Below the pieces are notes generated by a model, which saw only the letters and a list, made by a program, of their open reading frames with translations, was not told the DNA's origin and searched no databases. From Acidobacteriaceae bacterium (lineage in GTDB: Bacteria; Acidobacteriota; Terriglobia; Terriglobales; Acidobacteriaceae), in NCBI GenBank assembly GCA_027311125.1, contig DAICZO010000226.1, forward strand, positions 1-6,099: DNA of 6,099 bases. The letters run 5' to 3'. Positions 1 through 4,929 of the stretch are shown here, in pieces; positions within the stretch are counted from its first letter, which is position 1; each line of letters begins with the position of its first letter. The position numbers and the translations under genes were made by a program.

Positions 1-1124
1 TCCCCTTCATTCAGACCACTCGTAATCTCGCTGCGGTTCGCCGTCTGGATCCCCACCGTAACCGTCCGCTTCTCCACACGATTCTGCTTGTTCACCACCA
101 GCACATACTTCTGGTCGCCGCTCTCCACCACGGCCTGTGTCGGAATCGACAACGTGTTGTCTTTGTGCTGCAGCGCAATGCTGGTCTCGGCATACATGCC
201 CGGGCTCAGCACCAGGTCCGGATTCTCAACATCGACTTCCGTAATCATCGTGCGCGTCGTGCTGTTCAGATCGCGGCTAAAGCGAACGATCCTCCCCGTA
301 AAATCCTTGCCCGTCGCCTGCACATGCACACGGACCAGACCGCCCTCCGTGATGTACGGAACATCCGTCTCAGGCACTGGCATACGCAGGCGCAGCAGGT
401 CGCTCTGCGCCAGACGTACCACAGGCATGGACTGTGTGTTCGACGACGTACCTGCCTGAATCAACGATCCGGTATCTGCATACCGCATCGTCACCACTCC
501 GGTGTACGGCGCGATAATGTAGGTGTAATCAGACAACGTCTTGTACCGATTGCTATTGGCCTGCGACACGCCCAACTGTTGCCGCGATGCCTCCAGCGCA
601 GCCTTCGCTACATCGATCTGGGCCTGCGACTCGAGATCCTTCGCGCGAGCATCATCCAGCTCCTGCTCCGCAATCAAGCCCGGTTGCTGCTTGGCTGCCT
701 GCTCCAGTCGTGTATAGGCGGCATGCAGCGCTGCATGGGTCGACTCAGCACTCACCACTTCGCTCTGCGCCTTGCCAATCTGAGACTCACTATGACGAAC
801 CTCAGCCTGCGCACCCTGCACCTGGTCCTGCAGTTCCGGCACCTCGAGGACAGCCAGCACTTCACCCTTGTGAACGCGGTCGCCAATATCTACTGAAATC
901 TTCCGGATGTACCCCGAGACCTTCGCATGCAGATCCACATCCTGATACGGCTGGAACTGTCCCGCGACGATCAAGCTACTGGTCAAATTCGCACGCGTCA
1001 CCGAGACCACGGATGCGCTGGCAATCTTCGCCGCCTCCGGCTTGCCCCCATGATGAACAACCAAATAGACCGCCAACGCCAAGACCACACAAACAACAAC
1101 CAAAAACGAACGCTTCCGCATCAT
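1..1124 (-). CDS. RND efflux periplasmic adaptor (membrane fusion protein), C-terminus cut by window edge
   Basis: My own reading of the minus strand gives 374 open codons running off the left edge with no stop. The protein has a basic start (MMRKR), one hydrophobic anchor at about residues 7-23 and no convincing lipobox. A first lipoyl/barrel-sandwich half follows at about 64-94 (VSGYIRKI, then GDRVHKGEVLAVLE). A long Gln/Ala/Glu-rich alpha-helical hairpin spans about 95-190. The second lipoyl half is at about 201-225 (IIAPYTGVV, DTGSLIQAG). A beta-barrel and the start of a membrane-proximal domain follow (LSPGMYAE, SIPTQAVV). This order is that of HlyD/AcrA-type adaptors, which link an inner-membrane RND pump to an outer-membrane channel in the periplasm. 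Probably a few dozen residues are missing. An AGGTGA site (1129-1134) lies 4 bases before the first ATG and 7 before the second ATG (1121), so the second may be the true start. The substrate cannot be told from sequence. Confidence 0.93.
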   Translation of the reverse strand, partial: MMRKRSFLVVVCVVLALAVYLVVHHGGKPEAAKIASASVVSVTRANLTSSLIVAGQFQPYQDVDLHAKVSGYIRKISVDIGDRVHKGEVLAVLEVPELQDQVQGAQAEVRHSESQIGKAQSEVVSAESTHAALHAAYTRLEQAAKQQPGLIAEQELDDARAKDLESQAQIDVAKAALEASRQQLGVSQANSNRYKTLSDYTYIIAPYTGVVTMRYADTGSLIQAGTSSNTQSMPVVRLAQSDLLRLRMPVPETDVPYITEGGLVRVHVQATGKDFTGRIVRFSRDLNSTTRTMITEVDVENPDLVLSPGMYAETSIALQHKDNTLSIPTQAVVESGDQKYVLVVNKQNRVEKRTVTVGIQTANRSEITSGLNEG

Positions 1125-1141
1125 CGACTCACCTGTCCTGA

Positions 1142-1210
1142 GTGCCCGTACCCATCTGCGTGGATCGTGCCCATACATGAGATTTGGTGGTGCCCAAAAA
1201 GACATCCACG
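1142..1210 (-). promoter_or_regulatory. Leader of the efflux adaptor gene with three GGGCAC repeats and an inverted repeat
   Basis: The 125 bases between the small membrane protein gene and the adaptor gene hold three copies of GGGCAC (minus-strand reading) at 1142-1147, 1167-1172 and 1190-1195, spaced 25 and 23 bases apart. They also hold a 7-bp inverted repeat, CGTGGAT at 1159-1165 against ATCCACG at 1204-1210. The repeats could be binding half-sites and the inverted repeat could form an mRNA stem before the ribosome site. Both are short enough to arise by chance. I see no convincing -35/-10 pair here, so the adaptor may be read from the upstream gene. Confidence 0.25.
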
Positions 1211-1249
1211 AGGTTCAACAACTTTATTGTTCGTTAGGGAAAAAGGGAT

Positions 1250-1630
1250 CTAGCGGATGCTAGGGGGAGGCCTTACGGAGAACACCGGCAGACCCCGGTG
1301 CGGCCTGATGCTGGACGCAAGTTCAGTCGCAACGCTCCACGACTCCATGTTGCAAGCATTTGCCAAAGTCAATGTCAGTAGGGCGAACACCAATGCAAAC
1401 TCAGCAGAGATCATGGCTGGAGCTATCGGAGCTTTCACCAGGGCAACCACCATGCCCTCCGACTCGCGATCCGACAACTTGGCCGTCAACGACACGGCAT
1501 TTACCCGGTCGGGCGCCTTGTACAACGACAACTTGTACTGCAATCCCCAACAAAATACCGCAACCGCCAGACCGACGAGCAGGCACATGGTCGCGCGGGA
1601 GAGAAATCGAGTTGGACTGCTATTCGACAA
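1250..1630 (-). CDS. Small two-helix membrane protein of unknown function
   Basis: I do not recognise a named family. From the TTG at 1630 the product has 126 residues: a short Ser/Thr/Arg-rich head (MSNSSPTRFLSR), a hydrophobic helix at about 14-30, then WGLQYKLSLY and a polar stretch. A second hydrophobic helix spans about 70-92, and the tail is basic and proline-rich, ending near RPPPSIR. The WGLQYKLSLY motif reminds me of small hypothetical proteins common in Terriglobia, but this is memory, not a search. I chose TTG 1630 because GGAG (1635-1638) lies 4 bases upstream and the resulting head suits an inner-membrane protein. The frame stays open to another TTG at 1675, which would add 15 residues. 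The opposite strand is also open here (1257-1661), but that product is polar and shows no domain. The adaptor gene starts 125 bases downstream, so an accessory role in that efflux unit is possible but unproven. Confidence 0.62.
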   Translation of the reverse strand: MSNSSPTRFLSRATMCLLVGLAVAVFCWGLQYKLSLYKAPDRVNAVSLTAKLSDRESEGMVVALVKAPIAPAMISAEFALVFALLTLTLANACNMESWSVATELASSIRPHRGLPVFSVRPPPSIR

Positions 1631-1670
1631 ATTGCTCCATAGGTTCAATACCAGAACCTGACAGAATTCG

Positions 1671-1684
1671 ATCAATTTATTGAT
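1671..1684. promoter_or_regulatory. Perfect 14-base palindrome upstream of the small membrane gene
   Basis: The arms ATCAAT and ATTGAT match perfectly around a 2-base centre, about 40 bases before the chosen TTG start. The position suits an operator for a dimeric repressor such as a TetR-type regulator, which often controls efflux genes. The arms are not in the order of an FNR box (TTGAT-N4-ATCAA). No regulator gene is visible in the window. AT-rich palindromes of this length also occur by chance. Confidence 0.3.
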
Positions 1685-1984
1685 TCAAACCAGACTGTAC
1701 ATCACTTTATCACCGTGGCAGAGGATATGTGTTAATCCTGAGCGACATGACCTGAACATTAGACGGAGAACCCAACCAAACCGTACTACCCCCGAATAGC
1801 TCAAAAAACAACATCGGTATCTTGATGAATCCAAAAGAAATCGGGGCCACCCACTGGAAGCACATCCGCTGCATGTGAGATGCCAAAGTCGTAATGCCAC
1901 AATTCGAGCCAATCCAACTGCTCTTTTACTCTTTTCCCTGCGGATTCAGCCTATTTGGTGACATGCGCCCAAGGAGTCCACCAT

Positions 1985-2031
1985 AAACAAAAATGAAAGA
2001 GACGAGGAAGACTTCTCCCCTTCTCTTTCAT
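1985..2031 (-). terminator. Intrinsic terminator of the PEP-CTERM gene
   Basis: Read on the minus strand, a perfect 10-bp stem (ATGAAAGAGA at 2022-2031 against TCTCTTTCAT at 1993-2002) is followed directly by TTTTGTTT (1985-1992). The 19-base apical part contains a small nested hairpin (GAAG/CTTC). The stem begins about 35 bases after the PEP-CTERM stop codon. The stem is AT-rich, but the U-tract and position make a rho-independent terminator likely. Confidence 0.8.
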
Positions 2032-2066
2032 GTAAGAAAACGAAATGCCGCAGATGATGCTGTTGC

Positions 2067-2639
2067 TTAGGCGAGGAAGCGACGCTTGGCAATGCCAGCA
2101 ATCCCGACCAAACCGGTACCCAGCATGGCGAGCGTCGAAGGCTCGGGAACGGCAGAGATGGTGTCAACCGTGGCCGAGAACGTCGTGTCGCCGTTGCCCT
2201 GCGTCGAGAACGTAAGGGTCGCGGGAGTCGCCGCGTAGCCAGCAGTCGTGCTGGTCAGCATGCCCGTGCCGGTAAAGATAGCGAAGTTAGGCGTATTGCT
2301 GGCGCTCGTCACTTCGGTCAGGCTGGCAATCGTGAAATCCACCGCGCCGTTGCCAAACACAATCTGTGCCGGGTTCATCGTGTTGTACGTCATGTAGTTG
2401 ATAGGGGAAGTAATCGTGCCACTCTCGCCAGCAGTAAGCAGATTAAGGAAGCTACCCGAAATAGTGTTGGCAGCACCAACTACGATCGTGCTGGGCGTGA
2501 AGGTCAAGCTGGAACCGTTATCCGCGATCGACGATCCGGTAATGGAGAACTGACCGCTGAAGGGACTGATGGTAGAAGCATGGGCGGCGAACGGGACAAA
2601 ACCCAGGGCGAGGACGGCAACAAACTTTGGCAAATACAT
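2067..2639 (-). CDS. Secreted PEP-CTERM sorting domain protein
   Basis: A 190-residue exported protein. It has a signal peptide (MYLPKF, then a hydrophobic core ending in AAHA at about residue 21). The body is Ser/Thr/Gly-rich, with little charge and no cysteine (about 22-160). The C-terminal tripartite signal is VPEPST at 164-169, a hydrophobic helix at about 170-184, then KRRF at 185-188. In known PEP-CTERM systems, exosortase (EpsH/XrtA type) processes this tail, and such proteins are linked to exopolysaccharide and the cell envelope. No exosortase or polysaccharide gene is in the window. I chose the ATG at 2639 because GGAG (2648-2651) stands 8 bases upstream and the signal peptide then starts at residue 1. 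The open frame extends 19 codons further (to 2696), but that part has no signal-peptide character. The gene is flanked by non-coding DNA and ends in its own terminator, so it is probably monocistronic. The role of the body is unknown. Confidence 0.92.
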   Translation of the reverse strand: MYLPKFVAVLALGFVPFAAHASTISPFSGQFSITGSSIADNGSSLTFTPSTIVVGAANTISGSFLNLLTAGESGTITSPINYMTYNTMNPAQIVFGNGAVDFTIASLTEVTSASNTPNFAIFTGTGMLTSTTAGYAATPATLTFSTQGNGDTTFSATVDTISAVPEPSTLAMLGTGLVGIAGIAKRRFLA

Positions 2640-2647
2640 AGTTGAAA

Positions 2648-2678
2648 CTCCGGAGTGGTCAACTGATTTGTAACCACT
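2648..2678 (-). promoter_or_regulatory. Ribosome site of the PEP-CTERM gene with adjoining small hairpin
   Basis: GGAG at 2648-2651 decides the start at 2639. Just upstream, AGTGGT and ACCACT (plus-strand 2654-2659 and 2673-2678) form a 6-bp inverted repeat with a 13-base loop. The stem ends two bases short of the ribosome site, so it could affect access to it. The stem is short and may be chance. Confidence 0.4.
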
Positions 2679-2725
2679 TCTAGCTCTGATGCACATGGTT
2701 GCCGTTTCGCAGTACCAAGCAGCGA

Positions 2726-2755
2726 AATATAGTTCGTATTGATTTTACTGAGCAA
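2726..2755 (-). promoter_or_regulatory. Possible sigma-70-type promoter of the PEP-CTERM gene
   Basis: On the minus strand TATATT (2726-2731, five of six matches to the -10 consensus) is preceded by TTGCTC (2750-2755, three of six matches to -35) with an 18-base spacer. This would give a 5' leader of about 80 bases before the ATG at 2639. The -35 match is weak, so this is only a candidate. Confidence 0.35.
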
Positions 2756-2791
2756 TATTGAACATGTAACAAGAACAAGCACAATTACTTC

Positions 2792-2823
2792 CTATCGGCA
2801 CGCAATACTTTGCGCGTAGATAG
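2792..2823 (-). other. Two-tier hairpin of unknown role upstream of the PEP-CTERM gene
   Basis: Read on the minus strand, an outer 5-bp stem (CTATC/GATAG) and an inner 7-bp stem (CGCGCAA/TTGCGTG) are separated by a symmetric 2-by-2 internal loop and capped by the tetraloop AGTA. The inner stem contains a G-U pair on the minus-strand RNA that would be an A-C mismatch on the plus-strand RNA, which favours folding of the minus transcript. It lies about 140 bases after the dnaJ stop and upstream of the candidate PEP-CTERM promoter. It may belong to dnaJ read-through RNA, to a longer PEP-CTERM leader, or be a protein-binding dyad. No poly-U follows it. Confidence 0.4.
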
Positions 2824-2917
2824 TGCAGATAAATTCATAGCCCACAAGCAACCTTTTTCATCTCCGCACCCCACATCGCGTCCATCGGAAAAAGTGATCA
2901 AAGTAGCTCACAAACAG

Positions 2918-2945
2918 TCATGCCCGGACACCAGTCCGGGCATGA
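2918..2945 (-). terminator. Strong hairpin at the end of dnaJ, probable terminator
   Basis: A perfect 12-bp GC-rich stem (TCATGCCCGGAC on the plus strand with its complement) closes on a 4-base loop, starting about 20 bases after the dnaJ stop. It is far stronger than chance would give in a spacer of this size. The sequence after it on the minus strand is only moderately T-rich (CTGTTTGTGAG). It may therefore act as a weak intrinsic terminator, a pause site or an mRNA 3'-end stabiliser. The stem is symmetric, but neither side has a clean U-tract. Confidence 0.65.
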
Positions 2946-2964
2946 AGCACACCATACAGACACC

Positions 2965-4134
2965 TTAGCTGAACATATCCTTTACCTTCTCAAACAGTCC
3001 ACGCGAGGTCGGCGTGTTCTCAACAATCATCGTCTCGCTCAACTGCCGCAGTAACTCCTTCTGCGTCTTCGTCAGCTTGTTCGGGGTCTGCACCCGTATC
3101 TCTACAATCAGGTCGCCCTTGCCGCTCGAATTAAGATGTGGCACACCCTTGCTGCGCAGTTTGAACTCCTTGCCGCTCTGGGTCCCTTCCGGAATCTTGA
3201 TCGTCGCCGGTCCTTCCAGTGTCTGAATCTCCAACTCCGTCCCCAGCGCAGCCTGCGGAAACGAGATCGGCATCACGCAATGCAGGTCGTCTCCATCGCG
3301 TTCAAAGAACTTGTGCGCCTTCACGTTCAGCACAACGTACAGATCACCCGCTGGTCCGGCAAACTTCCCAGCCTCGCCTTCACCCTGGTAACGAATGCGC
3401 GTATCCTGCTCGACTCCCGCAGGCACCTTCACTAGGATGCTGTGCTCCTGCTGTACCACCGTCTGTCCCTTGCAGGTCACACACGGATCGACGATCAATG
3501 TGCCCGTACCGCCGCACACCGAGCACGCCCGCGCCACGGAAAAGAAACCTTGCTGGAAGCGCTGCTGGCCACGCCCACCGCATTGCGTGCACGTTACTGG
3601 AGCCTTGCCCTTCGCCGCCCCGCTGCCCTTGCAGTCCACGCACGTCTCCATGCGTCGAATCGTGATCTCTTTCTCCACGCCGAAGACTGCTTCTTCAAAC
3701 GCCAGCGTCAGGTCATAGCGCAGATCGCGTCCACGCTGCACCCGCGAAGCTTTGCGTCCGCCGCCGCCGCCCATGTTGAACATCTCGCCAAACAAATCCC
3801 CGAAGATGTCCCCCAGGTCCTGACCGTTGAAGCCCTGCGCGCTGCCGCCAAAGCCACCGCCCGCAAACGGATTGCCGCCGCCACCTGCTCCACCGGTGAA
3901 CGCAGCATGACCATAGCGGTCATACGCCGCGCGCTTGTCCGCATCGCTCAGCACCTGGTACGCCTCGCTGCACGCCTTGAACATCTCCTCCGCCTCCGGA
4001 TTATCCGGATTGCGGTAAGGGTGATACTGCATCGCCACCTTGCGGTAAGCCGTCTTCAGCTCCTGCTCGGAAGCATCCCGCGAAACACTCAACAACTCGT
4101 AATAGTCAGTCTTCGTCACGTCCGCCGTCGCCAT
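2965..4134 (-). CDS. dnaJ: Chaperone DnaJ (type I Hsp40) with altered HPD motif
   Basis: Full-length type I DnaJ of 389 residues (E. coli DnaJ has 376). The J-domain is at about 9-75. A Gly/Phe-rich linker spans about 80-127 and includes DLGDIFGDLF. The zinc-binding region has eight cysteines: C165/C168, C182/C185, C204/C207 and C218/C221. The C-terminal substrate-binding and dimerisation domains run to 389. DnaJ delivers unfolded clients to DnaK and triggers its ATPase through the J-domain His-Pro-Asp motif. Here the motif reads His38-Pro39-Tyr40 (YHPYRNPDNP), with codon TAC at 4015-4017 where GAC would give Asp. Loss of this Asp is known to abolish DnaK stimulation in studied DnaJ proteins. 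The surrounding helices II, III and IV look normal. The fourth zinc motif ends in Thr instead of Gly (CVTCKGQT), with both cysteines kept. The gene follows grpE after 46 bases and has only a weak ribosome site. The identity is certain; whether this copy can activate DnaK is doubtful. Confidence 0.97.
   Translation of the reverse strand: MATADVTKTDYYELLSVSRDASEQELKTAYRKVAMQYHPYRNPDNPEAEEMFKACSEAYQVLSDADKRAAYDRYGHAAFTGGAGGGGNPFAGGGFGGSAQGFNGQDLGDIFGDLFGEMFNMGGGGGRKASRVQRGRDLRYDLTLAFEEAVFGVEKEITIRRMETCVDCKGSGAAKGKAPVTCTQCGGRGQQRFQQGFFSVARACSVCGGTGTLIVDPCVTCKGQTVVQQEHSILVKVPAGVEQDTRIRYQGEGEAGKFAGPAGDLYVVLNVKAHKFFERDGDDLHCVMPISFPQAALGTELEIQTLEGPATIKIPEGTQSGKEFKLRSKGVPHLNSSGKGDLIVEIRVQTPNKLTKTQKELLRQLSETMIVENTPTSRGLFEKVKDMFS
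4010..4049 (-). repeat. Pair of identical 10-base repeats inside the dnaJ J-domain
   Basis: TTGCGGTAAG (plus strand) occurs at 4010-4019 and again at 4040-4049, exactly 30 bases apart and in the same codon phase. On the coding strand both copies read CTTACCGCAA, encoding Tyr-Arg in AYRK (residues 29-32) and in PYRN (39-42). The second copy covers the altered HPD motif. With the usual Asp codon GAC at residue 40, the two copies would differ at one base. Confidence 0.9.
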
Positions 4135-4180
4135 ATCTCTAAGATCTCTCTTCGCTTGCTAAATTCATCTGCGAGCTGTG

Positions 4181-4762
4181 CTACTCCGCAACCTGGTCTG
4201 CATTCGCTGCAATCCGCACCAGCGCCGGACGTAGTAATTTGTCCTTGATCCGGTAGCCCCGCCGGATCTCTTCCAGCACCTGGTGATCAGGAAACTCCTT
4301 GGTTTCGATGCTCCCCAGTGCCTCGTGGATGCGAGGATCGAACTGCGTCCCCACCGACTCGACCGGCTGCACCTGCAGCCCGCGCAGCGCCTCTTCCATC
4401 TGCTTCAGAATCAGCTCCACACCACCCCGAAGCTGCTCCGCCGTACCATCGGCCTTCAGCGCCAACTGGAAGTTGTCCATCACAGCCAAAAACGGCTCCA
4501 CCGCATTGGAGATCGTATAGTCGCGAGCATCGGCTCGCTCTTTCGCCTCACGCTTGCGCGCATTGTCGAACTCTGCCTGCAGCCGCGCCAGCCGATCCAG
4601 CAACTGGTTCCGCTCGCCCTTCAACTGCTCCAACTCCGCCTGGGCGGCACTCACCTCGGTCACAGGGTCCAGCGGGAACTCATCCCCACTCACCATCTCG
4701 GGTTCCTGCCCATCGCGTGCCACTATCTCTTCCTGCATCAGTTCCTCGTTCGTTGTATTCAT
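4181..4762 (-). CDS. grpE: GrpE nucleotide-exchange factor
   Basis: A 193-residue GrpE, the homodimeric factor that releases ADP from DnaK in the cytoplasm. It has an acidic, poorly conserved head (1-36) and a long coiled coil at about 37-80, including RLQAEFDNARKR. The four-helix region includes VEPFLAVMDNFQLAL at about 88-102. The C-terminal beta domain carries FDPRIHEAL (141-149) and GYRIKDKLLRPALVRIA (169-185). These match the GrpE family signature closely. I chose the ATG at 4762 because AAGGGA lies just upstream and the first residues suit GrpE. The frame is open to an ATG at 4831, adding 23 residues (starting MTIEERLERL). That stretch uses CGA, CTA and AGA codons unlike the rest, so I think it is leader, but the longer start cannot be excluded. 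The gene sits between hrcA and dnaJ, probably in one transcript with both. The partner dnaK is not in the window. Confidence 0.95.
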   Translation of the reverse strand: MNTTNEELMQEEIVARDGQEPEMVSGDEFPLDPVTEVSAAQAELEQLKGERNQLLDRLARLQAEFDNARKREAKERADARDYTISNAVEPFLAVMDNFQLALKADGTAEQLRGGVELILKQMEEALRGLQVQPVESVGTQFDPRIHEALGSIETKEFPDHQVLEEIRRGYRIKDKLLRPALVRIAANADQVAE

Positions 4763-4897
4763 GGTTCCCTTTCTATTGTTGCCCATTCGAGCCCATCGCG
4801 ATAGTCGTTCCAATCGCTCTTCAATCGTCATTCCGTCCCGCTTTCATCCTGCGGTCTCCCTGTGCAGCAATCAAAATCGCACCCCACACACAGATCA

Positions 4898-4925
4898 CCC
4901 GCGAAACCCAGCCCCGCACAACCCC
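4898..4925 (-). other. G-tract cluster (potential G-quadruplex) between hrcA and grpE
   Basis: On the minus (coding) strand four G-runs of 4, 4, 3 and 3 lie at 4922-4925, 4912-4915, 4907-4909 and 4898-4900, with loops of 6, 2 and 6 bases. This meets the common pattern of four runs of at least three G with loops of 1-7. A fifth run of four G is at 4882-4885. The cluster starts 4 bases after the hrcA stop codon and would be in the hrcA-grpE mRNA. Formation in the cell is inferred only. Confidence 0.5.
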
Positions 4926-4929
4926 AACC

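Larger units (their letters stand above)
1631..2066. other. Non-coding spacer between the PEP-CTERM gene and the small membrane gene
   Basis: This stretch is poorer in GC than the genes around it. It holds the terminator of the PEP-CTERM gene at its right end and the 14-base palindrome at its left end. Between about 1690 and 1980 I see no gene, no strong hairpin and no clear promoter on either strand. The one open frame of note on the minus strand (1685-1912) encodes a Cys-, Arg- and Ser-rich product without domain features and is probably not real. The promoter of the small membrane gene should lie here but cannot be assigned with confidence. Confidence 0.6.
2640..2964. other. Non-coding spacer between dnaJ and the PEP-CTERM gene
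   Basis: This stretch of 325 bases holds, in transcription order, the dnaJ-end hairpin (2918-2945), the two-tier hairpin (2792-2823), a possible promoter (2726-2755) and the PEP-CTERM ribosome site. The open frame at 2504-2782 overlaps the PEP-CTERM gene in another frame and is not convincing. I looked for a c-di-GMP or other known riboswitch core and saw none I could defend. Confidence 0.6.

Noticed and set aside
746..754. Single CIRCE-like half site (TCAGCACTC)
   Set aside because: It has no partner half at the right distance and lies inside the adaptor coding region.
165..896. Plus-strand open frame of 243 codons opposite the efflux adaptor gene
   Set aside because: The minus strand encodes a clear membrane fusion protein over the same bases. 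The plus-strand product is Arg/His/Leu-rich with no domain, as expected of an antisense shadow.
1685..1912. Minus-strand open frame of 75 codons in the left spacer
   Set aside because: The product is rich in Cys, Arg, Ser and Trp without a domain, signal or ribosome site I trust. The region is otherwise non-coding in character.
2640..2964. Possible c-di-GMP-type riboswitch before the PEP-CTERM gene
   Set aside because: The hairpins present do not show the conserved core of that riboswitch class, so the idea rests only on the type of downstream gene.
3442..4248. Plus-strand open frame of 268 codons opposite dnaJ
   Set aside because: Antisense shadow of a certain DnaJ gene; no recognisable domain.
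4821..4847. Eight-codon mini-ORF (MKAGRNDD) before grpE with a GGGAG site 8 bases upstream
   Set aside because: It could be a leader peptide, but it is very short, has no run of special codons, and overlaps the alternative grpE start. I cannot separate it from chance.
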